Positions 1 through 7,268 of a DNA stretch of 33,139 nt are shown here, piece after piece; the first letter of the stretch is position 1; each line of letters starts with the position of its first letter. This DNA is from Sulfurovum sp. (GTDB lineage Bacteria > Campylobacterota > Campylobacteria > Campylobacterales > Sulfurovaceae), in assembly GCA_016744875.1 (NCBI GenBank), contig JADGDL010000023.1, positions 1-33,139 of the forward strand, in the 5' to 3' direction. The translations under genes were made by a program, and so were the position numbers. The notes under the pieces are model-generated. The model worked only from the letters and a program-made list of their open reading frames with translations, made no database searches and was not told the origin of the DNA.

Positions 1-1
1 T

Positions 2-682
2 TTTGCTTCTCCTTCTTATGCCGATAGATGTACCATCGTCTTACCCAAAAACTTGCCACATAGAAAAGATTTTGAGAGTAAAGAAGGCCTGGCAACGCTT
101 ATCCATTCTATCGCACATATCGAATACTCAGCTATAGACCTGGCACTTGATGCTGTCTATCGTTATCCTCATATGCCAAAGACGTATAAAATAGACTGGC
201 TGGAAGTTGCAAGTGATGAGATACGACACTTTAAGATGCTGGAGGAACTTTTAACTGCATTGGGGTTTTCACATGGGGACTTTCCTGTACATTGCGGACT
301 CTTTGATGCTGCCAATAATACAGCACATAATATACTGGACCGCATGGCTATTGTCCCACGTTATTTTGAAGCCTCAGGTCTTGATGTAAGTCCTCAGATC
401 ATTAAAAAACTGCACAATAAACGTAAAAACCCTATGGTTCAAAAACTTATAAATACATTGGATATCATTTATGAAGAAGAGATAGAGCATGTGCAAAAGG
501 GTGATAGATGGTTCAAGTATCTATGTGAAAAAGAGGGTAAGAGTGAAGATGTCTATTTTGAGATATTGGAACAGTATGACCTGCTTAACAAACATAGACC
601 GCATGTCAATGTTGAAGGACGAAAAGAAGCAGGGTTTACCTGTGCAGAGATCAAAAGACTTGGTGCAAAGGAGTGTCCATGA
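2..682 (+). CDS. DUF455 ferritin-like protein (5' end outside window)
   Basis: The frame is open to the left edge, so the N-terminus is missing. A TTG at 53 could serve as a start, but the residues encoded before it read on smoothly into the family sequence, so I treat the gene as truncated. The product resembles the DUF455 family, helical proteins of the ferritin-like superfamily. Carboxylate/histidine patterns typical of di-iron ferritin-like folds are visible: HIEYSAIDLALD, then ExxH in DEIRHF, then ExxH in EEIEHV. The usual family segments GDFP, DILDRMAIVPR-like and GLDVSP are also present. The substrate is unknown, and iron binding is inferred from the motifs. The stop codon overlaps the next ATG (ATGA at 679-682), which implies translational coupling with lpxK. 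Confidence 0.82.
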   Translation, partial: FASPSYADRCTIVLPKNLPHRKDFESKEGLATLIHSIAHIEYSAIDLALDAVYRYPHMPKTYKIDWLEVASDEIRHFKMLEELLTALGFSHGDFPVHCGLFDAANNTAHNILDRMAIVPRYFEASGLDVSPQIIKKLHNKRKNPMVQKLINTLDIIYEEEIEHVQKGDRWFKYLCEKEGKSEDVYFEILEQYDLLNKHRPHVNVEGRKEAGFTCAEIKRLGAKECP

Positions 683-1593
683 AACAATTTTTTGAAACCA
701 TGTTCTTTAGGCCTAAGTGGTATCACTTTCCACTTATAGTACTTTTGTCTCCTCTCTCTTTGATCTATGGTATTTTCATGTTGCTTCGTAGAATGTTCAC
801 TGCCAAAAATACTTTTAGTATCCCTATACTCTCAGTAGGTAATCTCATAGTGGGTGGATCTGGGAAAACACCTTTTGTAATAGCACTTGCTTCACGTTAT
901 AAAGATGTTACCATCATCTCTAGAGGATATGGAAGAGAGAGTCAAGGGCTCATACAGGTGAGTGCAAAGGGTAAGATACTTACCACGGTATGGCAGAGTG
1001 GAGATGAGCCGATGCTTATGGCAAAATCATTACCAAATGCATCAGTGATAGTAAGTGAAGATAGAGAAATAGCGATAGAACTTGCTATGAGAGAGGGTGC
1101 AAAACTTATTATTTTAGATGATGGATTCAATAGGGTAAATATAAATAAGTTCGAGATACTTTTGGAACCTCAAGAGATCAAAAATTATCTCCCTTTTCCT
1201 GCAGGTGCATTTAGAGAGTTTTATTGGACAAGAAATTATGCAGATATTTTGGCTAAAGAAGAGCAGGATTTTAAAAGAAAAGTCATATTTGAAAATTTGA
1301 GTGACAAGATGTTATTGGTGACTGCTATCTCAAATCCTCAGAGGCTTGACAAATATCTTCCCGAAGGTGTTGTATCTACACTATATTTGGATGATCATGC
1401 CTATTTTGATGAAAATGAACTTGCCATAGAGATGCAAAAACATGATGCAAAAACACTTTTAGTCACACAAAAAGATGCTGTAAAAATGGAAGACTTTAAG
1501 TTACCTCTCTCACTGATGAAGTTAGAATTAGAGATAGAGGATGAGATATTATCCTTAACAGACACATATATCAATACATATTTTAGGAGATAA
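679..1593 (+). CDS. lpxK: Tetraacyldisaccharide 4'-kinase LpxK (lipid A synthesis)
   Basis: LpxK phosphorylates the 4' position of the lipid A disaccharide at the inner face of the cytoplasmic membrane. The 304-residue product has a hydrophobic N-terminal segment (about residues 18-37) and the family P-loop GGSGKTP at about 59-65, preceded by SVGNLIVG. ISRGYGRES and the conserved LDDGFNR follow, and VTQKDAVK lies near the C-terminus. I chose the ATG at 679 over a GTG at 673 because AAAGGAG at 667-673 lies five bases upstream of it. It overlaps the DUF455 stop codon and is followed two bases later by the propeller gene, so all three are probably co-transcribed. The length is close to that of other LpxK proteins. 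Its presence implies an outer membrane with lipid A. Confidence 0.93.
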   Translation: MKQFFETMFFRPKWYHFPLIVLLSPLSLIYGIFMLLRRMFTAKNTFSIPILSVGNLIVGGSGKTPFVIALASRYKDVTIISRGYGRESQGLIQVSAKGKILTTVWQSGDEPMLMAKSLPNASVIVSEDREIAIELAMREGAKLIILDDGFNRVNINKFEILLEPQEIKNYLPFPAGAFREFYWTRNYADILAKEEQDFKRKVIFENLSDKMLLVTAISNPQRLDKYLPEGVVSTLYLDDHAYFDENELAIEMQKHDAKTLLVTQKDAVKMEDFKLPLSLMKLELEIEDEILSLTDTYINTYFRR

Positions 1594-1595
1594 TC

Positions 1596-2837
1596 ATGTT
1601 TAAAAGAAATATCGTCAATATTGTTTTAGGGGTATTACTACTCACTATGTATTCAGAGGCTATAAAAATACCGGGCTATAAAAGTGAGAAGCAAAAAGCC
1701 AAGGAAAAAATTAAAAAAGAAGAAGCCTACAAGAGTGAGTGGGAAAAGTTTTATGGTGAAAGTGATGATGATATCGCAAATGGGATCGTGGCACTTGAAG
1801 AGGGGCACAGTGCTCTGGTTGGTACCTGTCAATCATTTGGTGCAAAACGTACAGATATTTGTGTTACACGAATGAATGAAAAAGGTGAAATGGTCTGGCG
1901 ACTCATGCTGGGTGGTGAGAAAGAAGATACAGGTCGAGCCATTACTCGTGCAGCAGACGGATCACTTTTTATATTGGGAACGACAAAATCCTTATCAAAA
2001 AATTATGACAAAGACATATATGCAGCAAAGGTCACTCTTGATGGAAAGTTAGTATGGGAAAAAGCTATTGGTGGCAATAGAGATGAACATGCCGGAGGTA
2101 TAGCAGGTACAGATGATGGCGGTGTTTTGATCGTAGGAGATACGGAGTCTATTGAAAAGCGCTATAAAGATATCTATATTGTTAAATTGGACAAAGACGG
2201 TCAGTCACTTGTATCACATACCATTGGTGGAGAAAAATCAGAAGAGGCACATTCTCTTGCCCGTATGAAAGATGGTCACTTTGCATTGGTAGGAATGCGT
2301 GAAATGAGTAATGGAAATTATGCAGATTTTTTCGTGATGAAACTTGATCAGAATGGTAAATATGTGTGGACAAAAACATTTGGTGGTACCTACAATGACA
2401 GTTTACATGGTGTGACTGGTACAGTAGACGGAGGTTTTGTTGCTGTAGGGAAAACACGTTCTTATAAGAGTGAACAGACTGACTTGACAGTGATGAAGTT
2501 CAGTGCTGAGGGTAAACTCCTCTGGCATAAGATCTATGGGTTTAAATACTATGAGTATGGTAATGCAGTAACAGGTACAAAAGACGGCGGATTTATGATC
2601 GTCGGAGGTACTAATACATTGGGGCAGGGAGGACACAGCGTCTATCTTTTGGCTTTAGATAAAACCGGTAAATTGATCTGGTCACATGTATACGGCGGTA
2701 GAAATCATGATGCTGGCCATGGTATCGCACGTATGAGTGACGGAAGTCTTATTGTGGCTGGTGAAAGTGACAGTTTTGACAGGTCACGTAATTTTTATAT
2801 GTTAAAAATACAGCAGCAAAAACTTAAGAATAAATAA
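1596..2837 (+). CDS. Secreted seven-repeat beta-propeller protein
   Basis: I do not recognise a named gene. The N-terminus has a hydrophobic export signal (about residues 4-22) followed by a lysine-rich stretch (about 28-43). The rest consists of seven repeats of about 50 residues. Each opens with a YGG/IGG-type turn and contains G(I/V)xxxxDGG followed by hydrophobic strands and VG. Each then runs through a D(I/L)xVxKL-type strand and ends in GKLxW. The seventh repeat lacks the final GKLxW strand, while a SEWEKFYG segment sits before the first repeat. This is the usual way a propeller ring is closed by its N-terminal strand. A seven-bladed periplasmic or surface propeller is therefore inferred, with ligand unknown. 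It follows lpxK by two bases, with AGGAG at 1585-1589 as ribosome binding site. Confidence 0.8.
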   Translation: MFKRNIVNIVLGVLLLTMYSEAIKIPGYKSEKQKAKEKIKKEEAYKSEWEKFYGESDDDIANGIVALEEGHSALVGTCQSFGAKRTDICVTRMNEKGEMVWRLMLGGEKEDTGRAITRAADGSLFILGTTKSLSKNYDKDIYAAKVTLDGKLVWEKAIGGNRDEHAGGIAGTDDGGVLIVGDTESIEKRYKDIYIVKLDKDGQSLVSHTIGGEKSEEAHSLARMKDGHFALVGMREMSNGNYADFFVMKLDQNGKYVWTKTFGGTYNDSLHGVTGTVDGGFVAVGKTRSYKSEQTDLTVMKFSAEGKLLWHKIYGFKYYEYGNAVTGTKDGGFMIVGGTNTLGQGGHSVYLLALDKTGKLIWSHVYGGRNHDAGHGIARMSDGSLIVAGESDSFDRSRNFYMLKIQQQKLKNK

Positions 2838-2843
2838 GACAAT

Positions 2844-2898
2844 AACAGCTTACAATGCTATAATGCTGACATAATAATAAGTGAAAGAATAAGCTGTT
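2844..2898. repeat. 9-bp inverted repeat flanking the argB promoter
   Basis: AACAGCTTA at 2844-2852 and its exact reverse complement TAAGCTGTT at 2890-2898 flank the -10 box at 2859-2864 and the predicted start site. It could be an operator dyad or a long hairpin, but 9-bp pairs at this spacing are expected by chance several times in a window this size. Confidence 0.3.
2859..2864 (+). promoter_or_regulatory. Putative argB promoter (-10 TATAAT)
   Basis: A perfect TATAAT lies in the 115-bp gap before argB. No convincing -35 is seen, as is usual for this phylum. Transcription would start near 2871, giving a leader of about 80 nt. Confidence 0.6.
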
Positions 2899-2952
2899 TG
2901 AAGGCCTCTGTTTAAGAGTGATCTTTGACCTTGTTCAAAAAGGAATCCATTT

Positions 2953-3804
2953 ATGCACGATAAAATACAAGTGGTCAAAACACTTCTGGAAGCGTTACCT
3001 TATATTAAACGTTTTACCAATGAAAAGATCGTGATCAAATATGGTGGTTCAGCTCAAACAAGTGCTGAACTCAAAGAACAATTTGCTCAGGATATTGTAA
3101 TGCTTCACCTTGTTGGTATGAAGCCGATCATAGTGCATGGTGGTGGTAAAAGTATTACAGACCTCCTTGCAGACCTGGGTGTGGAGACAACATTTGTCGA
3201 TGGACAGCGTGTGACCACAAAAGAGGTTATGCGTATTGCAGAGATGGTACTCTCAGGAGAGATCAACAAAGAGATAGTCTCTTTACTCGATAATCATGGA
3301 TCTAAAGCTATTGGTATCTCAGGTAAAGATGGCGGTTTTTTAAAAGGTATTCCTAAAGATTTTGAGAATTTCGGTTATACAGGAAAAATAGAACATGTCA
3401 ACCCTGAAATAGTCAATAATATCATTGAAGATGGTGCCATTCCTGTCATAGCTCCTATCGCAGGAAGCTCAACTATGGGACATCCTGGGTTTAACATCAA
3501 CGCTGACTTGGCAGCTTCAAAGATAGCTGTAGCTATGGAAGCAAGAAAAGTACTTTTTCTTACAGATACACCAGGTGTACTTGATAAAGAGATGAATCTC
3601 ATTACTAACCTAAGTATAGAGAAGACTGAAGCACTGAAGGAAGATGGTACGATACAAGGCGGCATGGTACCTAAAGTGGATGCATGTATTGAAGCATTGC
3701 GCGGGGGTGTAAAAAAAGCACACATTATCGATGGACGTGTAGAACATTCACTTTTACTTGAGATATTAACAAGTTCAGGTGTGGGTACCTGTATCGAACT
3801 CTGA
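2953..3804 (+). CDS. argB: N-acetylglutamate kinase ArgB
   Basis: ArgB phosphorylates N-acetyl-L-glutamate with ATP, the second step of arginine synthesis. The 283-residue product is a full-length amino-acid-kinase-fold protein. It has the nucleotide-binding VIKYGG at residues 27-32 (Lys29), the substrate-loop HGGGK at 62-66, and FNINADLAASKIA in the middle. The ATP-site segment LTDTPGVLD and the late GGMVPKVDAC follow. The ATG at 2953 is preceded by AAAAAGGA. No other arginine genes are adjacent. The next gene begins 20 bp after the stop with its own ribosome binding site and could share the transcript. Confidence 0.96.
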   Translation: MHDKIQVVKTLLEALPYIKRFTNEKIVIKYGGSAQTSAELKEQFAQDIVMLHLVGMKPIIVHGGGKSITDLLADLGVETTFVDGQRVTTKEVMRIAEMVLSGEINKEIVSLLDNHGSKAIGISGKDGGFLKGIPKDFENFGYTGKIEHVNPEIVNNIIEDGAIPVIAPIAGSSTMGHPGFNINADLAASKIAVAMEARKVLFLTDTPGVLDKEMNLITNLSIEKTEALKEDGTIQGGMVPKVDACIEALRGGVKKAHIIDGRVEHSLLLEILTSSGVGTCIEL

Positions 3805-3823
3805 TCCAAAAAAGGAGACAATC

Positions 3824-4771
3824 ATGATGAGAAAAAATGACGTGATCTCTTTCATGATATTATTTTTATCAACAACAGTGTTTATTTTTGCTGAGTTGAT
3901 CCCTTTGCCACTTACAGTTGAAGCGGATGATAAAAAAGTACAATTGGGTAAAAAGCTTTTTTTAGACCCTATACTCTCTAAAGATAAATCTATCTCTTGT
4001 TTAAGTTGTCATAAACTATTAGAGAATGGTGCGGATAATATACCTTATACTGAAGGTATAAGGGGACAAAAGGGGGGCTTCAATTCACCCACTGTTTACA
4101 ACGCCGTGTATAATTTTAGACAGTTTTGGGATGGGCGTGCTAAAAACCTGACAGAACAGGCATTAATGCCTGTTATAAATCCTGTGGAAATGGGTAATAC
4201 CATAGAGCAAGTCCTTCAAGACTTAAAAGCTGAAAAAGTCTATCGTGATATGTTCAATGAGATATTTAAAGATGGTATCACTGAAAATAATCTTGCAGAG
4301 GTCTTGGTAGAATTTGAAAAAAAACTGATCACGCCTAATGCACCTTTTGATAAATATCTAAGAGGAGATAAAAAAGCTTTAAACGCTCAGGCTCAACTGG
4401 GATATGAGCTTTTTAAAACAAAAGGGTGCATCTCTTGCCATAACGGTATAAATCTAGGCGGAAATCTCTATAATAAATTTGGTATCTACAAAGATGCAAA
4501 GAGCATAGAACTTGGACGGTATAACCAAACACAAAAAGACGAAGATAAATATGTGTTTAAAGTGCCATCTCTTCGAAATGTAGACATCACGGCACCTTAC
4601 ATGCATGATGGTCGAGTTGAAACACTTGAAGATGCAGTCAATATCATGACAAAATATCAGTTGGGCCGTCCTATGGATAGTGATGACCTAAAAAACCTTG
4701 TTGCTTTTTTGAAGACACTTACGGGGGAATTGCCGGATATTGTCAAGGATATCAATGCAACGCATAAGTAG
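3824..4771 (+). CDS. Periplasmic di-heme cytochrome c peroxidase family protein
   Basis: The 315-residue exported protein of the bacterial CcpA/MauG family probably reduces hydrogen peroxide in the periplasm with electrons from cytochrome c. A signal peptide spans about residues 1-23. Two heme-binding CxxCH sites occur, CLSCH at 59-63 and CISCH at 202-206. The TAPYMHDGR segment carries the predicted Met ligand (Met260) of the second heme. FWDGRA at 101-106 and the NPVEM that follows are family hallmarks. Where classical peroxidases have a His in an IGHGWQKG-like loop, this one reads GIRGQKGG, so the histidine that ligates the first heme in the resting state seems absent; I recall this as typical of one CcpA subgroup. 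The start is the ATG at 3824, with AAAGGAGA at 3811-3818. It overlaps the next gene by 17 bp. Confidence 0.9.
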   Translation: MMRKNDVISFMILFLSTTVFIFAELIPLPLTVEADDKKVQLGKKLFLDPILSKDKSISCLSCHKLLENGADNIPYTEGIRGQKGGFNSPTVYNAVYNFRQFWDGRAKNLTEQALMPVINPVEMGNTIEQVLQDLKAEKVYRDMFNEIFKDGITENNLAEVLVEFEKKLITPNAPFDKYLRGDKKALNAQAQLGYELFKTKGCISCHNGINLGGNLYNKFGIYKDAKSIELGRYNQTQKDEDKYVFKVPSLRNVDITAPYMHDGRVETLEDAVNIMTKYQLGRPMDSDDLKNLVAFLKTLTGELPDIVKDINATHK

Positions 4772-6896
4772 ATTTATCAGAGAACATGTAGATGGTGTTA
4801 GAATACTTCTGACTATTTTTCTTTTATCACTTTCATTTCTTTTCTTCTATATGCAAAAGATAGATAGTAATATTGTTAATTATTACAGTTATAAAAAATC
4901 TATTGAAAAATTACATGTGTATGATCAAAAATTTGAAAATATCTTTATGCGTTCCTATCGTTATCTGGACAATGATAATATTACCAAGATATCTATGCAG
5001 TTTGATAGAGAACTCATAGATCTTAAAAAAAATAAATTAATCAGTATACTGAGTAAAGATATCTCTTTTATACTTGATGAGATCATTGTAGGATATCAGA
5101 AAAAAACAGAATTGATTGAAAGTTTTAAAACTTTAAATGCAAGAATTACCAGTTCAGTGTTCTTTTTATATGAATTAAAAAAAGAGAATGAGAATAAAGA
5201 TAGTGTTAATATTCAGATTGAAGAATTACTTGGTGGAATAATCTATAAAATAGGTCAGGTTTTTTTAGATACTGATCTGGAAACACTTGACTTTGATAGA
5301 GATTTGCTTAGTTTAAGTCTTCATCGCGGGGTAGATAAAAGAGTTGATTATTTTTATAGACATTCTATACAGTTCTTGTCAGATGTAAAGTTATTAAAAA
5401 AGGTAATAAATGAAAATAAAGAATTAGATTTAGAGGCTATTATCAATAAAATGGATGTAGTTTTAGAAAAAGAGTTTCAAAATAATAAAAACAAAGAAGA
5501 TATCATCACATACATCTTTTTTGTTTTGTCAGTCTTTATATTATTATTATTGCTTAATACATATTTAAAAGTTGTAAAAAACAGAAAAGAGGTATTTTAT
5601 TTAGCGTATCATGATACGCTAACAGGGTTGCCAAACAGAACAGAATTTGAACGATCAATTTCTGAACATATCAACAGTAAATATAATCTTACGAAAGCAT
5701 TCTCTGTGATCTTTATAGATCTGGATAGATTTAAAATCATCAATGATACATTAGGACATAATGTTGGTGATGAGATGCTGATCATACTGGCAAAACGTAT
5801 TTCCAATATGCTTGGTGAGGGAACTCTACTTGCGCGTATAGGTGGTGATGAATTTGTCGCTATTTTAGAAACAGATGACAGAGATGAAGTAGATATTATG
5901 GTTGCTCAAATTGCTTCAGTGATACGTGATACTATCTATATAGGTGAATATAGCCTAAATACAACAGCAAGTATAGGTATCGCAAGATATCCTGAAGACG
6001 GTCTAGATAAGAGTACTTTACTTAAACATGCTGATTCTGCTATGTATCATGCCAAAGATATAGGTAGAGATACTTATGCTTTCTATACGAAACAGCTTTC
6101 CGTTGATATAGAAAGACGTCTTGAGTTGGAACAGGAATTAGTATCTGCACTTAAAAAGAGAGAATTTACACTCTTCTTCCAGCCTCAATACCGTTTGATA
6201 ACAGGTAAGATCTCTGGAGCAGAAGCATTGATCCGCTGGAACAATTCAGCACTGGGAGAGGTCTCTCCTGAAGAGTTTATTTCAGTTGCTGAAGATACAG
6301 GCTTGATCGTGGAGTTGGGTTATTATATATTTAGAGAAGCCTGTAGTGCCTATATGAAATGGAAAGAATCCGGTCTCTATCTTGATCTGATAGCGATTAA
6401 TATTTCATCAGTACAATTACGTCAACCGGATGCATTTATGCAATTCAAAAAGATCATAGAAGATACAGGTATGGATGCCAATAATATTGAGATAGAATTA
6501 ACTGAGCGTTATATTATGGAGTATACGACTGAGAAACTCACGATACTTGATGATCTGCGCAGTCTAGGATGTAGGATCTCTATTGATGATTTTGGTACGG
6601 GATACTCTTCTATGAGTTATCTGAAAAGCCTGGAGATCGATACGATCAAGATCGATAAATCATTTATTTTAGATCTTCCTGGTAATCAGCATGATGCTGA
6701 AGTATCTAAAGCGATCATTGTATTATCACAGAGTTTAGGTTATGAGGTTATTGCAGAGGGGATTGAAAACATAGAGCAGGAAACCCTTTTGAAAGAGTTC
6801 AACTGTGATATGGGTCAGGGATTCTTTTTTGCGAAACCAATGGATAGTGAAACATTAGTAAAATTTTATCACGAAAAAAATAAAAGATTAAACTAA
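4755..6896 (+). CDS. Membrane GGDEF-EAL protein (c-di-GMP synthesis/hydrolysis)
   Basis: The 713-residue sensor protein has a transmembrane segment at about residues 16-33, a helical periplasmic region to about 250, and a second transmembrane segment at about 252-271. A GGDEF domain follows (signature GGDEF at 363-367) and then an EAL domain (EAL at 490-492). ELTERYIM, DDFGTGYSS, KIDKSF and IAEGIE are all present, so both domains look catalytically competent. The RxxD product-inhibition site expected five residues before GGDEF is not seen. The ATG at 4755 is preferred, with AAGGA at 4745-4749; a TTG at 4740 is an alternative. The gene overlaps the peroxidase gene, so the two are likely co-transcribed. 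A c-di-GMP riboswitch candidate lies about 45 bp downstream. Net activity (synthesis or breakdown) cannot be told from sequence. Confidence 0.93.
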   Translation: MQRISRFIREHVDGVRILLTIFLLSLSFLFFYMQKIDSNIVNYYSYKKSIEKLHVYDQKFENIFMRSYRYLDNDNITKISMQFDRELIDLKKNKLISILSKDISFILDEIIVGYQKKTELIESFKTLNARITSSVFFLYELKKENENKDSVNIQIEELLGGIIYKIGQVFLDTDLETLDFDRDLLSLSLHRGVDKRVDYFYRHSIQFLSDVKLLKKVINENKELDLEAIINKMDVVLEKEFQNNKNKEDIITYIFFVLSVFILLLLLNTYLKVVKNRKEVFYLAYHDTLTGLPNRTEFERSISEHINSKYNLTKAFSVIFIDLDRFKIINDTLGHNVGDEMLIILAKRISNMLGEGTLLARIGGDEFVAILETDDRDEVDIMVAQIASVIRDTIYIGEYSLNTTASIGIARYPEDGLDKSTLLKHADSAMYHAKDIGRDTYAFYTKQLSVDIERRLELEQELVSALKKREFTLFFQPQYRLITGKISGAEALIRWNNSALGEVSPEEFISVAEDTGLIVELGYYIFREACSAYMKWKESGLYLDLIAINISSVQLRQPDAFMQFKKIIEDTGMDANNIEIELTERYIMEYTTEKLTILDDLRSLGCRISIDDFGTGYSSMSYLKSLEIDTIKIDKSFILDLPGNQHDAEVSKAIIVLSQSLGYEVIAEGIENIEQETLLKEFNCDMGQGFFFAKPMDSETLVKFYHEKNKRLN

Positions 6897-6913
6897 ATTA
6901 AGTTCTATAGTGC

Positions 6914-6919
6914 TATAAT
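6914..6919 (+). promoter_or_regulatory. Putative promoter of the riboswitch RNA (-10 TATAAT)
   Basis: TATAAT in the context TGCTATAATA lies 18 bp after the GGDEF-EAL stop. Transcription from about 6926 would place the aptamer near the 5' end of a new transcript. No clear -35 is visible. Confidence 0.55.
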
Positions 6920-6939
6920 ATTTTCATACGGTTTAACTG

Positions 6940-7015
6940 TATTGAAAAAGCCAAATTCATCGCGAGGTGGGTACGGAAAGTCGTGGATCTCTCGTAGACA
7001 GCCTGACTACCAATA
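6940..7015 (+). promoter_or_regulatory. Cyclic di-GMP-I (GEMM-I) riboswitch aptamer
   Basis: The segment matches the GEMM-I architecture element by element. An outer stem TATTG (6940-6944) pairs with CAATA (7011-7015). The first conserved hairpin has a 2-bp stem CC/GG (6951-6952 with 6975-6976) and a 3-nt internal loop AAA/TAC. Above that is a 6-bp stem TTCATC/GGTGGG (6956-6961 with 6966-6971), capped by the GNRA tetraloop GCGA (6962-6965). The invariant AAA linker is at 6977-6979. The second hairpin pairs GTC with GAC (6980-6982 with 7005-7007), GG with CC (6985-6986 with 7002-7003) and TCT with AGA (6988-6990 with 6996-6998). The 3' part AGCC-GAC-TACC resembles the consensus. The CC/GG pair in place of the common GC/GC keeps pairing. 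The ligand could be c-di-GMP or, in the GEMM-Ib subtype, 3',3'-cGAMP. No reading frame follows before thrC. Confidence 0.85.
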
Positions 7016-7028
7016 GAGATTTAAACTA

Positions 7029-7059
7029 TCTAAAATATTTAGAAAGTTTCTTTTCTTCT
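7029..7059 (+). terminator. Weak AU hairpin with U-rich tail after the aptamer
   Basis: TCTAAA (7029-7034) pairs with TTTAGA (7038-7043) around a 3-nt loop and is followed by a U-rich run at 7047-7059. It is where an expression platform of a c-di-GMP riboswitch could terminate transcription, but the all-AU-rich stem is weak. Confidence 0.35.
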
Positions 7060-7065
7060 ATAACC

Positions 7066-7175
7066 AAGTATTTAGTGTTCTGTTTGTTTTACTATTTGAA
7101 TTAGTTGACATTCTTTTCCCTAAAAAACATTCTTCTACTCCTTATTGTAGTAGAATAAATAGACACTAGATACTT
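7066..7175 (+). repeat. Long imperfect inverted repeat / RNA hairpin in gene-free DNA
   Basis: The arms at 7066-7094 and 7148-7175 pair over 28 positions (24 Watson-Crick, 4 G-U when read as plus-strand RNA) with one bulged U at 7079. A further G-U closes the loop side (7095 with 7147). The loop is about 51 nt. A competing 7-bp hairpin, TTCTACT (7133-7139) with AGTAGAA (7149-7155), uses the same right arm, so the two folds are mutually exclusive. There is no ATG in the segment. It may be a structured RNA continuing from the riboswitch, or the terminal inverted repeats of a small non-coding mobile element. I see no target-site duplication. Confidence 0.6.
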
Positions 7176-7232
7176 CAAAATTCTTCTTAAAACCCCTTCA
7201 AATAGTATCTGATTTCTTTGAGCTTATTTAGC

Positions 7233-7238
7233 TATAAT
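7233..7238 (+). promoter_or_regulatory. Putative thrC promoter (-10 TATAAT)
   Basis: TATAAT in GCTATAATTA lies 31 bp before the thrC ATG. It predicts a short leader of about 25 nt and transcription independent of the riboswitch upstream. Confidence 0.6.
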
Positions 7239-7268
7239 TACGCTATATTACACATAGATAGGATAATT

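Noticed and set aside
7080..7110. Short GTG/TTG reading frames and a TTGACA-like -35 after the riboswitch
   Set aside because: The frames are about ten codons without ribosome binding sites, and no -10 box lies at a sensible distance from TTGACA (7105-7110).
7129..7175. Hairpin TTCTACT/AGTAGAA as an intrinsic terminator before thrC
   Set aside because: No U-tract follows on the plus strand, and its right arm belongs to the longer 7066-7175 pairing.
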